DNA of 64,000 bases. Source: Phytohabitans sp036906915. GTDB lineage: Bacteria > Actinomycetota > Actinomycetes > Mycobacteriales > Micromonosporaceae. This document shows positions 41,464 through 50,867 of the stretch, piece after piece (the first letter of the stretch is position 1; every line of letters begins with the position of its first letter). The notes below the pieces were generated by a model. That model made no database searches, was not told where the DNA came from, and saw only the letters and a program-made list of their open reading frames with translations. Position numbers and translations under genes: made by a program. Location: positions 62,001 to 126,000 of the forward strand of contig NZ_JBAKHX010000010.1 of the NCBI RefSeq assembly GCF_036906915.1, in the 5' to 3' direction.

Positions 41464-42587
41464 GCCCACGGATCCCACTGGTGGACCTGAAGGCCGCGTA
41501 CGCACGCCGGCGGGCGGACATCGACGCGGCTATGCGCGAGGTCATCGAGAACACGCGGTTCATCCAGGGCCAGGAGGTCGCCGAGCTGGAGCGGGACTTC
41601 GCCCGGTTCTGCGGCACCAGCCACGCGATCGGCGTCGGCTCCGGCACCGCCGCCCTCCACCTCGTCCTCGCCGCACTCGGCGTCGGCCCCGGCGACACGG
41701 TGGCGGTGCCCGCGCACACGTTCGCGGCCACCGCCGAACCGGTGACCTGGCTGGGCGCGCGGCCGCGCTTCGTCGACGTCGACCCGGAGACCGGCTGCCT
41801 GGACCCCATCGCACTGAAGTCGGCCATCGACGGCGTCAAGGCCGTCATACCCGTGCACCTGTACGGGCGCCCCGCCGACATGGCGGCGATCTCGGCCATA
41901 GCGGCGGACGCTGGCGTACCTGTCATCGAAGACGCGGCGCAGGCCCACGGCGCCGAGCTGGACGGTCCAGAGCAGACCCGACGGGCCGGTGCGTTGGGCC
42001 GCGCAGGGTGCTTCTCCTGCTACCCGGGCAAGAACCTCGGCGCCTTCGGCGACGCCGGCCTCGTGACGACCGACGACGGGCGGATCGCCGCCGCTGTGCG
42101 CAGCCTGCGCGATCACGGTCGCACCAGCAAGTACGAGCACCAGGTGGTCGGCTACGCGCATCGCCTGGACACGCTCCAGGCGGCTGTGCTCCTGGTGAAG
42201 CTGCGCACCCTGGACGCCGACAACGAACGGCGGCGCGTCCTCGCCGCCGCGTACTCCGCGCAGCTGGCCGGTGTCGGCGACCTGGTCACACCGGCTGAGA
42301 CTCCCGGTCGGCGCGGCGTGTACCACCTGTACGTGCTGCGGACCGCACACCGCGACGCGCTGCTGGCCCACCTCAACGCGGCGGGCGTCGGCGCCGGCGT
42401 TCACTACCCGATCCCGCTGCACCGGCAGCCGGCGTTCGCGTCAATCGGATACGGCGACGGCGACCTGCCGGCCACGGAGGCGTGGGCGCGGGAGTGCCTG
42501 TCGCTGCCGCTCTTTCCGGAGCTCACCGCCGAGCAGCAGGAGCGCGTCGTGGCCGCCGTCCGCGACTACTTCGAGACGGTCTCGTAG
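41460..42587 (+). CDS. DegT/DnrJ/EryC1/StrS-family sugar aminotransferase
   Basis: This is a 375-residue PLP enzyme that converts a 3-keto (or 4-keto) nucleotide sugar to the amino sugar with glutamate as donor. It begins IPLVDLKAAYARRRADIDAA; GSGTAALHLVLAAL binds the cofactor phosphate, VIEDAAQAHGA carries the Asp that contacts the pyridine nitrogen, and the Schiff-base Lys is in SCYPGKNLGAFGDAG. The position next to a Gfo dehydrogenase and hexapeptide transferase suggests C3 amination as in WbpE. It converges on a glycosyltransferase gene with three bases between the stops. Confidence 0.9.
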   Translation: MSPRIPLVDLKAAYARRRADIDAAMREVIENTRFIQGQEVAELERDFARFCGTSHAIGVGSGTAALHLVLAALGVGPGDTVAVPAHTFAATAEPVTWLGARPRFVDVDPETGCLDPIALKSAIDGVKAVIPVHLYGRPADMAAISAIAADAGVPVIEDAAQAHGAELDGPEQTRRAGALGRAGCFSCYPGKNLGAFGDAGLVTTDDGRIAAAVRSLRDHGRTSKYEHQVVGYAHRLDTLQAAVLLVKLRTLDADNERRRVLAAAYSAQLAGVGDLVTPAETPGRRGVYHLYVLRTAHRDALLAHLNAAGVGAGVHYPIPLHRQPAFASIGYGDGDLPATEAWARECLSLPLFPELTAEQQERVVAAVRDYFETVS

Positions 42588-42590
42588 CGA

Positions 42591-44741
42591 CTACTCGCCA
42601 GCCGGCACCGACATCGAGGTGGTGACGGTCAGGTCCGGGTGCCGGCGGGCGAGCCGCCAGCCGATGGCGACCCCGCTGGCACCGGATATGACCACCCGGC
42701 TGGCGCCCGCCAGCTCCAGCTGGGGCAGCACCTCGCGCCGCGCGATCCGCCACAGGATGAACGGGCGTACGACGTTGTAGCCGCGCCGAAACACCCTGGC
42801 GTGGAAGTAGCCGGCCGCTCGACGGTAGCCCCGCCGCAGGCGCAGCACCGCCAGCTCCGGTCCGATGGCCGGCTGGCGCCTGGCCAGCGCCGCGGCGGTG
42901 GCCAGGAGCTTACCCGGTGCCTTGTAGACCAGGAACCGCTCGGCGCGCAGCACCAGCAGGCGGCGTTCGGCCGCTTCGACGGAGAAGACCCGCACCCGCT
43001 CGCCACCGGCCACCCGGCTCTCCAGGGCCCCATCGGCGGTGAGCACGTCGACCGCGTATCCGCGACCTGTCACCGCCCGGGTGAAGTCTCTAATGGCGCC
43101 CGGGCTGGAGGGGTTCATCGCGATCAGGACGAGTCGCCCGGCAGTGACGCGCGCCCCTTGGCGGTCTCCCGCGCGCGACTCCTGCCCCGCCAGGTCCGGC
43201 CGGTAGGCGTCGAGCAGGTCCGCCCGCACGGTCTCCCGGCCGTACCGGCCGACCAGGCTCTCCCGCGCCTTAGCAAGATCGAGTGTGGACAGCCGCTCGC
43301 GCAGGTCGCGGTATCCGTCGACGATCGCGGCCGGATCGTCGCCCGGCTCGAACATGAGACCGGCGACGCCATCGAGGCCGGCGAGGGTCTCAGCCGGACC
43401 CTGGCTGCGGGCGACCAGCACCGGCGTACCCGTGGCGACGGCCTCGACGACCGTGAGGCCGAACGTCTCGGCCGGGCTGGCGTGCACCAGCACGTCGTGG
43501 TGGCGCATCAGCTCGCCCACCTGTGCCGGCGGCACCGGCGGGCGCAGCTCGACGCGCCCGCGCAGGTCAGGCTCGCCGATACGGCGCTGGATCGACTCGT
43601 CCAGCTCGCCCGAGCCGACGAGTGTGAGCGTGGCCCGCGACTGCTCGCGCGCGACGCGGGCGAACGCGTCGATCAGCAGGGGTACGCCCTTCTGCGCCAG
43701 CATCCGTCCGACGTAGAGCCAGCGGAGCAGGTCGCTCGGCGGCTCGGGACGGACGGCGAAGTGGTCGAAGTCGACCACGTTGGGCACGATCCGCAGCTTC
43801 TCCCGGTGCTGCGGGAACTGCGCGCTGACGAGGTCGAGCAGGTGCCGGCTCACACACATCAGGACGTCTACGCGGGCGAGCATCCGCTCGTATCGCTGCC
43901 GCGAAGCCCGATCGCCGAACACCTTGGGCAGAAAGCTGGCGTGCTCGGTGACCACGATGCGCGCGTCCGGTCGGCCCAGCTCGGCCGCGAGCACGCCGCC
44001 GTAGATGCCGGTGTGCGCGTGGATCAGCGGCGCCTCGATGCGCCCGGTGGGCAGCGCCGCGCCGAGCATCCTGACATGGCTGTCGACCCGCCTGGCGTAG
44101 TTGACCCCGCTCGTGACCACGGGCACGCAGACGCGGGTGAGCTCACCCTCCGGCCGGTCTTCGAGGGTGGCGTTCCCCCACCGCGCCGCCAAGCGATCCG
44201 CGATCAGGCCGAGCCGGTCGGCCGCGCCGGGCGTGTCCTTCGGGAACCCCCATTCCTGCGTGTGCAGGATGGCGACGCGCTCGAAGGTCCCGTCGACCGC
44301 CCGGGCGGCCGCCTGGACGAAGGAGCCCGAGAACGGGTCGTTCGGCGACGGGTACCAGGGCGTGACGACCGCCAGGTCAGCGGCGGCCGGCCGGCGGCCC
44401 GGATCGGTGCCCGGCTCGAACCGCACCGTCAGCTCGCGGTGTCGCCGGTGGGCCGCCCAGGCGACCGGCAGCGCCTGAAGGTCTCCCGCGATCATCAGGT
44501 TGGCGGTGGGCAACGCGTGCTTGCGGCCGGCTGCCAGGCGGGTCGCGGCCACGATGGCCGACTGGGGCGTGGCGGCGTCGACGCGGTGCACGGTGACTCC
44601 GGGCGCGACCTCGAGATCAGCGGTGTCGGGGCGGTCCGCGACGATCAGGTGGACCTCCGCGCCGTCCGCCGCGAGCCGGGCGGTGTGGTGCACCGCCGCG
44701 GGCAACCGGTGCGGACCGAGCGCGACGTACGTGGCGATCAA
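42591..44741 (-). CDS. Glycosyltransferase family 4 protein with an additional C-terminal glycosyltransferase-like segment
   Basis: This is a 716-residue protein. Residues about 115-510 form a GT-B glycosyltransferase: LAVVTPWYPSPNDPFSGSFV, ARIVVTEHASFLPKVF, LRWLYVGRMLAQKGVPLLI and the donor-site HASPAETFGLTVVEAVATGTP. From about residue 530 a second Rossmann-like start appears (RLVLIAMNPSSPGAIRDFTR) and runs some 185 residues, resembling only the N-terminal half of another GT-B enzyme. The TTG start at 44741 has GGAGG at 7-base spacing and overlaps the previous stop in TTGA. The extra tail may be a fused, incomplete transferase or a binding domain. Confidence 0.8.
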   Translation of the reverse strand: MIATYVALGPHRLPAAVHHTARLAADGAEVHLIVADRPDTADLEVAPGVTVHRVDAATPQSAIVAATRLAAGRKHALPTANLMIAGDLQALPVAWAAHRRHRELTVRFEPGTDPGRRPAAADLAVVTPWYPSPNDPFSGSFVQAAARAVDGTFERVAILHTQEWGFPKDTPGAADRLGLIADRLAARWGNATLEDRPEGELTRVCVPVVTSGVNYARRVDSHVRMLGAALPTGRIEAPLIHAHTGIYGGVLAAELGRPDARIVVTEHASFLPKVFGDRASRQRYERMLARVDVLMCVSRHLLDLVSAQFPQHREKLRIVPNVVDFDHFAVRPEPPSDLLRWLYVGRMLAQKGVPLLIDAFARVAREQSRATLTLVGSGELDESIQRRIGEPDLRGRVELRPPVPPAQVGELMRHHDVLVHASPAETFGLTVVEAVATGTPVLVARSQGPAETLAGLDGVAGLMFEPGDDPAAIVDGYRDLRERLSTLDLAKARESLVGRYGRETVRADLLDAYRPDLAGQESRAGDRQGARVTAGRLVLIAMNPSSPGAIRDFTRAVTGRGYAVDVLTADGALESRVAGGERVRVFSVEAAERRLLVLRAERFLVYKAPGKLLATAAALARRQPAIGPELAVLRLRRGYRRAAGYFHARVFRRGYNVVRPFILWRIARREVLPQLELAGASRVVISGASGVAIGWRLARRHPDLTVTTSMSVPAGE

Positions 44742-46117
44742 CGGGCCACCTCCACCATTGCGCGCAGCCGCGCCTCCCACGGCGCCAGGGCGGCGTCGCG
44801 GGTGAACCGCTCCGCGTGCCGCTGCGCCGCTTCGTGCTCCGCGGGCCCGGCCTCGCGCGCCGCCCTCGCGGCGGCGATCAGCGCCTCGGCCGCGTGGTCG
44901 GCGTCCAGCCGGGCAGCGGCGGACCACAGCGGGTAGCCCCGTAGGACCTCCTCGGCCGCGATGCCCGGCGCGTGCACCGAAGCGATCGGCTTGCCGGTGG
45001 CCATGTATTCGAAGATCTTGGCGGAGGTCACGTACCGGGTGCCGCCGGGGCAGAACACCAGCGCGTCCGTCTGTCCATAGATCTTGGCGGCCTCGGTCTT
45101 GCTGAACGCGCCGTGGTAGCGCACGCCCGCGTCTTGCTCCCGTTGGAGCCGTGATCGCAGCGGTCCGGCACTGTGCGGAAAGAAGCCCAGGTGCCCGTAA
45201 ACGTTGAGTTCGGCGCCGGCGAGCAGCGGGTGGCCGCGCGCGCGGCGCCAACCCTCGAACAGCACGTCGAGCGGGAGCGCGCCGGTGACCGTACCCAGGT
45301 AGCCGAAGCGCAGCGGGCGGTCCGGATCGGCCGGAGCGTGCGGGACCTGGCCAAGGACGTCAGGGTCCCAGCCGTTGCGCACGACGGTCATCCGGTCCAC
45401 GGCGAACGGATACCGGTCGGCGGCCCACTGCCGCATCACGTCGTTGACGAAGACGATCTCCGCAGCGTCGCGGACGATGCGCGACTCCCACCGCATGACC
45501 TTGCCGTCCTCGGGAAAGAGCAGCTCGTCCGTGAACTGGTTGTAGGTCCACGAGTCCCGATAGTCGACGACGTAAGGGATCTTGAGGCGGCGCCCGAGCC
45601 AGCGCGCCAGCGCGAAGGAGACGAACGGGTTTCCGGTCGCGATGACCAGGTCAAAGTGGCGCTCTCGGTGTAGCGCGAGGGATTTCCGGATCACACCGGG
45701 CGCCCAGCCCAGATAGTACTCAGGAAAGATCCAATTCTGCACGCGCCGGTAGAGCTTGTCGGAGAGCGTGGGAAAGGTACCGCGAAACACGCCGAAGCGC
45801 CGGACGTCTCTTTCCCAGTGATATGTGATCATTTTCGGACGGACGACATTCACCCGCGAGTCGACGGTCGCCTCAAGCGATTCGTCGCTGGCGCCGTCGA
45901 GGTAGTAGCCGAAGAAGTCCCGGGGAGCGGTGACGACCGTGACGTCCCAGCCTGCCTGAGCCAGGTGGTTCGCGGTCGCCCGGCCGCGAAACACGCCGCT
46001 CGCACGGCTCGGCGGAAAGAAGAACGATAGATATAGGACTCGAGGCAGCGGTGCCTTCGTCGCGGCTCGGTCCGTCGCGATGGTCGCGCTCCCCGCCTGC
46101 CCGTTGACCTTGAGCAA
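44738..46117 (-). CDS. Glycosyltransferase family 4 protein
   Basis: This is a GT-B glycosyltransferase of about 459 residues. The conserved start VLYLSFFFPPSRASGVFRGR is followed by VIATGNPFVSFALA, IPYVVDYRDSWTYN, the C-domain LRFGYLGTVTGALPLDVLF and donor motif YVTSAKIFEYMATGKPI. The SFFFPP...G pattern and IFEYMATGKP are typical of WbuB/WcaL-like capsule transferases. The start is uncertain: TTG at 46117 has AGGGTGG upstream and gives a short leader before the conserved region; longer in-frame versions would overlap the divergent gene. It is coupled to the next gene by a TTGA overlap. Confidence 0.8.
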   Translation of the reverse strand: MLKVNGQAGSATIATDRAATKAPLPRVLYLSFFFPPSRASGVFRGRATANHLAQAGWDVTVVTAPRDFFGYYLDGASDESLEATVDSRVNVVRPKMITYHWERDVRRFGVFRGTFPTLSDKLYRRVQNWIFPEYYLGWAPGVIRKSLALHRERHFDLVIATGNPFVSFALARWLGRRLKIPYVVDYRDSWTYNQFTDELLFPEDGKVMRWESRIVRDAAEIVFVNDVMRQWAADRYPFAVDRMTVVRNGWDPDVLGQVPHAPADPDRPLRFGYLGTVTGALPLDVLFEGWRRARGHPLLAGAELNVYGHLGFFPHSAGPLRSRLQREQDAGVRYHGAFSKTEAAKIYGQTDALVFCPGGTRYVTSAKIFEYMATGKPIASVHAPGIAAEEVLRGYPLWSAAARLDADHAAEALIAAARAAREAGPAEHEAAQRHAERFTRDAALAPWEARLRAMVEVAR

Positions 46118-46232
46118 ATCAGCCCACCCTGAGCAACCTAGCGATTCTACGATCGGATCCGGAATGGCCGGCGTGTCGTATGGTATCCGCGCCGAGCCGC
46201 ACCGCGACGATCCGACCCGGAAAGAAAACGAC

Positions 46233-47792
46233 ATGCTCACACCCGCGCCACGCCGCGCGTGGGTCGCCACGAAGCGCCGCCTCCGTACGGTGGCCCCGCC
46301 GGGCACGGCACGCCACCGCGCGGGCACCGCGGTGCGGCGATACGCGCTGCACCTCGCCTCCGGCTGGCGGGCCGACGCGCGCCTGCTGTTGGCGGCGGCT
46401 GGCGCGGACCTCGCGGCCGGTCAGTTGCCGAGGCGCCTTCCCGAGGCTGTTCGCGCCGCCACGGAACGCGCTGATACCCGCCTGCGCGGCGGAGACGCGC
46501 CGGGCGCGGCCGTCTGGCTGGCCCGTGCGGGTTCGATGGCGTTTCACCGGGTCGTCCACTTCGACCGGTTGTCGTCGCCGCTCGCGGAGAGCCCGACGGA
46601 GTTCCTCGCGCCGCTCCACGACAGCGACGCCGTACGCGTCCTGAACGCCCGGGCGCGGCGGGAGCCAGCCGCCCCCGCCCCGAGCGGCCGGCCGCTTCGC
46701 CTGCTCATCGCGACCAGGGGAAACGCGAACTTCCTCTCCGAGATCCGGCGCCACTACGAGGCGCACGGCCGGGTCGACGTGCGCTATCTCGACCTCGCCG
46801 CCGATCCGGCGCGCGCGCACCTCACGCGAGACAGTACGCGGATGATCGCGCACATCCTCGCCGGCGACTCGGCCTACGGGCGAGCCGTGGAGGACTGGCT
46901 CCGGCCGCACCTGGACTGGGCGGACACCGTGTTCGTCGACTGGTGCGCCGCACCGGCCGTCATGTTCACCATGATCGACCCGGGTCCGACCCGGATCGTC
47001 GTACGCCTGCACAGCTTCGAGCTGTTTACGATCTGGCCCCAGCTGGTCGGGTTCGCGCGGGTGGACGACCTGGTGTTCGTGTCGGAGCACATGCGCAGCC
47101 TGGCCGTGGCGGCCCTGCCTCAGTTGAGCGCCGCCACCGCACCACGCACCTGCGTCATCCCGAACGCGATGCGCCTGCGCGGCTTCGCCCGCCCGAAGCC
47201 GCCCGAGGCCCGGTTCACGCTCGGCCTCGTCGGATATGACGCCGTCGCCAAGGACGCCCGGTGGGCGGTCGAGGTGCTGCGCCTGCTCCGCTCCCGAGAC
47301 GACCGGTACCGGCTGCGGATCGTCGGCGGCGCGCCGGACCTCGGCCTCAGCGCCGCCGCCCGCGCCTACCACCAGCGGCTGGGGCACGACCTGGTCGAAC
47401 TCGAACGGCAGGGGGCCGTGTCCCGGACGGGGCGAACGGAGGATGTGCCCGCCGCGCTCACCGGCATCGGCGTGATCGTGAGCTCGTCGGTGCGGGAGAG
47501 CTTCCACTGTGCCCTGGTCGAGGGGGCCGCGAGCGGGGCCGTCCCGGTCGTGCGCGACTGGCCGTTCTTCGCCGGTCATGGCGGCGGCGCTCGGGCCCTG
47601 TTCCCCAGCGACTGGGTCGTGAACAGCCCGGCGGAGGCCGCCGAACTGATCATCGAGCAGACCGCCACCGAGGAGCGGTGGCGTCGGGCCGGCGCGGCGG
47701 CGTCCAGCCACGCGATCGCGACCTGGGACTGGCCAGTGACGCGGTCCCTCCTGGACGACCTGCTCATCGGTGCGGCAACGGCGGACGGATAG
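46233..47792 (+). CDS. Glycosyltransferase (GT-B fold)
   Basis: This is a 519-residue predicted glycosyltransferase. A basic, Ala-rich helical N-terminal region of about 150 residues precedes the GT-B part: RLLIATRGNANFLSEIRRHY, ADTVFVDWCAAPAVMFTMID, VVRLHSFELFTIWPQLVGF, FTLGLVGYDAVAKDARWAVE and the donor motif FHCALVEGAASGAVPVVRDW. The ATG at 46233 follows GGAAAG; upstream in-frame codons overlap the divergent transferase. Segments such as VRLHSFE recall capsule and teichoic-acid transferases. The acceptor is unknown, and an Arg-rich start could hold it at the membrane. Confidence 0.75.
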   Translation: MLTPAPRRAWVATKRRLRTVAPPGTARHRAGTAVRRYALHLASGWRADARLLLAAAGADLAAGQLPRRLPEAVRAATERADTRLRGGDAPGAAVWLARAGSMAFHRVVHFDRLSSPLAESPTEFLAPLHDSDAVRVLNARARREPAAPAPSGRPLRLLIATRGNANFLSEIRRHYEAHGRVDVRYLDLAADPARAHLTRDSTRMIAHILAGDSAYGRAVEDWLRPHLDWADTVFVDWCAAPAVMFTMIDPGPTRIVVRLHSFELFTIWPQLVGFARVDDLVFVSEHMRSLAVAALPQLSAATAPRTCVIPNAMRLRGFARPKPPEARFTLGLVGYDAVAKDARWAVEVLRLLRSRDDRYRLRIVGGAPDLGLSAAARAYHQRLGHDLVELERQGAVSRTGRTEDVPAALTGIGVIVSSSVRESFHCALVEGAASGAVPVVRDWPFFAGHGGGARALFPSDWVVNSPAEAAELIIEQTATEERWRRAGAAASSHAIATWDWPVTRSLLDDLLIGAATADG

Positions 47793-47832
47793 CTCCCCGG
47801 CGACCGCCATCGGCCTGGCATCATCTGGTGCC

Positions 47833-49281
47833 ATGCCGACGCCTTCATCTCCCGGCGTGTCGTTCCCGGGCGCCTCGCCGTCAGACGGCGACTCGGTTCC
47901 TCCCCATGACCGGGCCGCTGGGTCGCGCCGGCGCCGCTGGCCGATCTTCGCCATGGCAGGCACCGCCGCCGCACTCCTCGGATGGTTCGCCTACGGTCAG
48001 ATCCGGCCTCCCATCCCGTTCGGGTTCTTCTCCCATCCGCCGCTGTACGGGATCTGGGCTCCGACGATCGACCCGCTCGCCCTGCTCGTCGTACCAGCGG
48101 CGCTGCTGCTCGCGTCGGTGGGCTGGCTGACCACGGCGTCCCGGCGCGTGCCGACATGGCTCACGCTGGTCCTGGTCATCGCCGCTGGCCTGTGCGTCGC
48201 CGCGATGGGAGAGCTGGTCCGGGGCGACTGGCATCACCTGACACGTGACCTCTCGACCTCGAACGCGTCGCCGCACTATGCCGCTGATCTGAACTTCGTC
48301 GAGGAGTACGGCGTACGCGGCTTCGCGGAACGCCGCCCGGACCTCACCGACGATTTCCGCTCGTACCATTCGAAGACGCATCCGGCGGGTGCCCTCATCC
48401 TGCTCCATGCTCTGTTCAAGCTTTTCGGCGCCGGACACCCGCTGCGGATCGCCACCGTCGTGGCGGGCATCGGGCTCCTCGCCGCCGTCGCGGCGTGGTC
48501 CATGGGCGCCGCCCTCGGCGGCGAGCGCGCCGGACGCATCGCGGCCGTCCTGTTCGTCGCGGCGCCGGGACCGCTGATGCTCGCGTACACGAGCATGGAT
48601 GTGGTCTTCGCGACCGTGCTGGCGGGCGCGGGCGCACTATTCATGATCGCGATTCACCGATCGTCGGCCGCCATGGCCGCGGCCGGGGGCGTGGTCTTGG
48701 CGCTCGGCACGCTCCTGACGTTCGCCACCGCGTTCCTCGCGCTGGCCGCGGCGATCACGATCGCGATCCAGGCACCCGACGGGCGCAGCCGGCTCCGACT
48801 GCTCGGCGCGGCGACCGCTGGAGGGCTCGCCACGCTGGCTCTGGCGTGGGTGGCACTCGGCTTGGACGTGGTCTCCGCCTGGCTCTCCGCGCCGCAGTCC
48901 GGGCACCCGTACGACCCTTACTGGATCATCGCGAACCCCGCCGCCGTGTTGATCTACGCCGGGCTTCCGATAGCGGCACTCGGCATCGCGGGGCTGGTCC
49001 GGCGTCCGTCGCAATCTCGACGACCGGTCCTCATCCTGGTCCTATGTGTCGTCATGCTGGTCTGGGGGTCACTCCCCTCCGAGGTCACCGACCTGCGACC
49101 GGGCGAGGTCGAGCGCACGTGGGCATTCCTGTACCCGATGCTCGCGGCCGTGGCCGGTGTGGTCGTCGACCGCTGGACCCGCGACGCGGGACGCTGGCGC
49201 GGCCCGACCGTCGCCGCCCTGGTCATTCTGGCCGTGGCGCAGACGGTGCTGCTGCACTCGCTATGGGACAACCTCGCGTAG
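47833..49281 (+). CDS. Polytopic membrane protein, GT39/ArnT-like glycosyltransferase candidate
   Basis: This is a protein of about 482 residues with roughly ten hydrophobic segments after a 45-residue Pro/Ser-rich cytoplasmic start. Between helices 3 and 4 lies a long loop with NFVEEYGVRGFAERRPDLTD and SYHSKTHPAGALILLHALF; acidic residues followed by THPAG in an extracytoplasmic loop are typical of GT-C enzymes using polyprenyl-phosphate sugars. I see no classic DE/DD at the first loop, so the assignment is moderate. The start at 47833 lacks a ribosome-binding site; an earlier GTG would overlap the previous gene. Confidence 0.65.
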   Translation: MPTPSSPGVSFPGASPSDGDSVPPHDRAAGSRRRRWPIFAMAGTAAALLGWFAYGQIRPPIPFGFFSHPPLYGIWAPTIDPLALLVVPAALLLASVGWLTTASRRVPTWLTLVLVIAAGLCVAAMGELVRGDWHHLTRDLSTSNASPHYAADLNFVEEYGVRGFAERRPDLTDDFRSYHSKTHPAGALILLHALFKLFGAGHPLRIATVVAGIGLLAAVAAWSMGAALGGERAGRIAAVLFVAAPGPLMLAYTSMDVVFATVLAGAGALFMIAIHRSSAAMAAAGGVVLALGTLLTFATAFLALAAAITIAIQAPDGRSRLRLLGAATAGGLATLALAWVALGLDVVSAWLSAPQSGHPYDPYWIIANPAAVLIYAGLPIAALGIAGLVRRPSQSRRPVLILVLCVVMLVWGSLPSEVTDLRPGEVERTWAFLYPMLAAVAGVVVDRWTRDAGRWRGPTVAALVILAVAQTVLLHSLWDNLA

Positions 49282-49430
49282 CCCGAGACCTCTCCCCCGA
49301 GTCTTCGCACATATAGCCCCTCCGCGTTTTCGGAAACGCTGGTGTTTCCTCAGGGTTTCGAAAAAACAACAGTCCGTGACGTACACTCTGCGCGTTTGCG
49401 TCGTACGACGAAGAGGCGACGATCCTGGCC

Positions 49431-50867
49431 ATGGCAGAAGATCGCGCGACCGAGGCGGCCGCCCACCGGGGACACGTCGTCATGCTCGTCGACAATGGCG
49501 TTCACGGCGACTCTCGGGTGCAGAAGGTGGCGTGGTCGGCGGCGGACGCCGGCTGGCGCGTCACGCTGCTCGGCCGATCGCCCGGCGGCCCGCGGAGCTG
49601 GCAGCTCGGCGGCGCGGAGGTGCGGCTGCTGCCCATGCCCGATCCGCTGGCCCGCGCGTCCACCCTCCGCCGCGCCGCCCTGCGGTGGCTCCGCCCGCGC
49701 CCAGCGCCGGCCGGTTCCGCAGCACCGGCTGCCACGGGCAGCGCCGCCCGGACGCCCGGCGCCAAGGCGACACTGCTGACGCTCGCGCGCCGCGCGTACC
49801 GACCCTGGGATCACGCCCGCACCTGGTTCTGGCTCCGCGTCGAGGGCGACGCCGCCTGGCGCCGGCTCGACCCCGAACTGCTGGACTTCGAAGCGGCGTA
49901 CGGCCCCGTCGTCGACGAGCTGGCGCCCGACCTCATCCACGCGCACGACTTCCGGATGCTCGGCGTCGGTGCACGGGCCAAGATGCGGGCCGCCGCGGCC
50001 GGGCGGCGAGTCCGCCTCGTCTGGGACGCGCACGAGTTCCTACCCGGCATGAGGCCCTGGCGCGACAACAGCCGCTGGCTGCCCGCGCAACGGGCGCACG
50101 AACGCGCGCACGCGCCATACGCGGACGCCGTCATCACGGTGTCCGACACGCTCGCGGACCTGCTGCGCGCCGAGCACGGCCTCATCGACCGGCCGGCGGT
50201 CGTGCTGAACGCACCCACGAACGGCCACGGCCCGGACGACGGCGCGGCAGTCCCGGACCTGCGCACCGCTTGCGGCGTCGACGCCCAGACGCCGCTACTC
50301 GTGTACAGCGGGGTGGCGCTGCCGCAGCGCGGCCTGCCCGTGATGGTCGAGGCGCTGCCCCGGCTGCCGGGCGTTCACGTGGCCCTGGTCGTCGACGACC
50401 GCGGCCTGCCGTACGTCCGCGCGGAGCTCCTGGCGCGAGCCAAGCGGTTGGGGGTGGCCGATCGCGTGCACCTGGCGCCGTACGTGCCGCATTGGCAGGT
50501 AGCGCGGTACCTGTCCAGTGCGGACGCCGGAGTAATTCCCGTCCAGCGGTATCTCAACTACGAGATCGCCCTGGTCACCAAGTTCTTCGAGTACTCGCAC
50601 GCGCGGCTGCCGTTGGTCGTCTCCGACGTACGGACGATGGCCGACACGGTGCGCGCCACGGGGCAGGGCGAGGTCTTCCGTGCGGGCGAGGTCGCGGATT
50701 ACGTCCGGGCCGTCACCGCCGTGCTCGCGGCGCCCGGGCGCTACCAGGCGGCCTATGACAAGCCAGGACTGCTCGCCGGTTGGACGTGGGACGCGCAGGC
50801 GGAGGTCGTCGAGCGCGTGTACGCCCGATTGGCCGCGGATCACACATCGACGAGGACGAGACCTTGA
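49431..50867 (+). CDS. Glycosyltransferase family 4 protein
   Basis: This is a 478-residue GT-B transferase. The acceptor domain starts HVVMLVDNGVHGDSRVQKVA; an Ala/Pro-rich insertion sits at about residues 85-115; DLIHAHDFRMLGVGAR and VRLVWDAHEFLPGM follow. The donor domain has LLVYSGVALPQRGLPVMVE and TKFFEYSHARLPLVVSD. It overlaps the GT2 gene in TTGA. The 149 bases upstream contain a short inverted repeat (GCGTTT / AAACGC near 49327-49342) and AT-rich sequence with TACACT at about 49382 that could be a -10, so a promoter for this gene pair may lie there. Confidence 0.8.
   Translation: MAEDRATEAAAHRGHVVMLVDNGVHGDSRVQKVAWSAADAGWRVTLLGRSPGGPRSWQLGGAEVRLLPMPDPLARASTLRRAALRWLRPRPAPAGSAAPAATGSAARTPGAKATLLTLARRAYRPWDHARTWFWLRVEGDAAWRRLDPELLDFEAAYGPVVDELAPDLIHAHDFRMLGVGARAKMRAAAAGRRVRLVWDAHEFLPGMRPWRDNSRWLPAQRAHERAHAPYADAVITVSDTLADLLRAEHGLIDRPAVVLNAPTNGHGPDDGAAVPDLRTACGVDAQTPLLVYSGVALPQRGLPVMVEALPRLPGVHVALVVDDRGLPYVRAELLARAKRLGVADRVHLAPYVPHWQVARYLSSADAGVIPVQRYLNYEIALVTKFFEYSHARLPLVVSDVRTMADTVRATGQGEVFRAGEVADYVRAVTAVLAAPGRYQAAYDKPGLLAGWTWDAQAEVVERVYARLAADHTSTRTRP

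Noticed and set aside
44742..45251. In-frame N-terminal extension of the large glycosyltransferase
   Set aside because: The extra sequence is a shadow of the upstream glycosyltransferase gene; a TTG with a good ribosome-binding site marks the real start.
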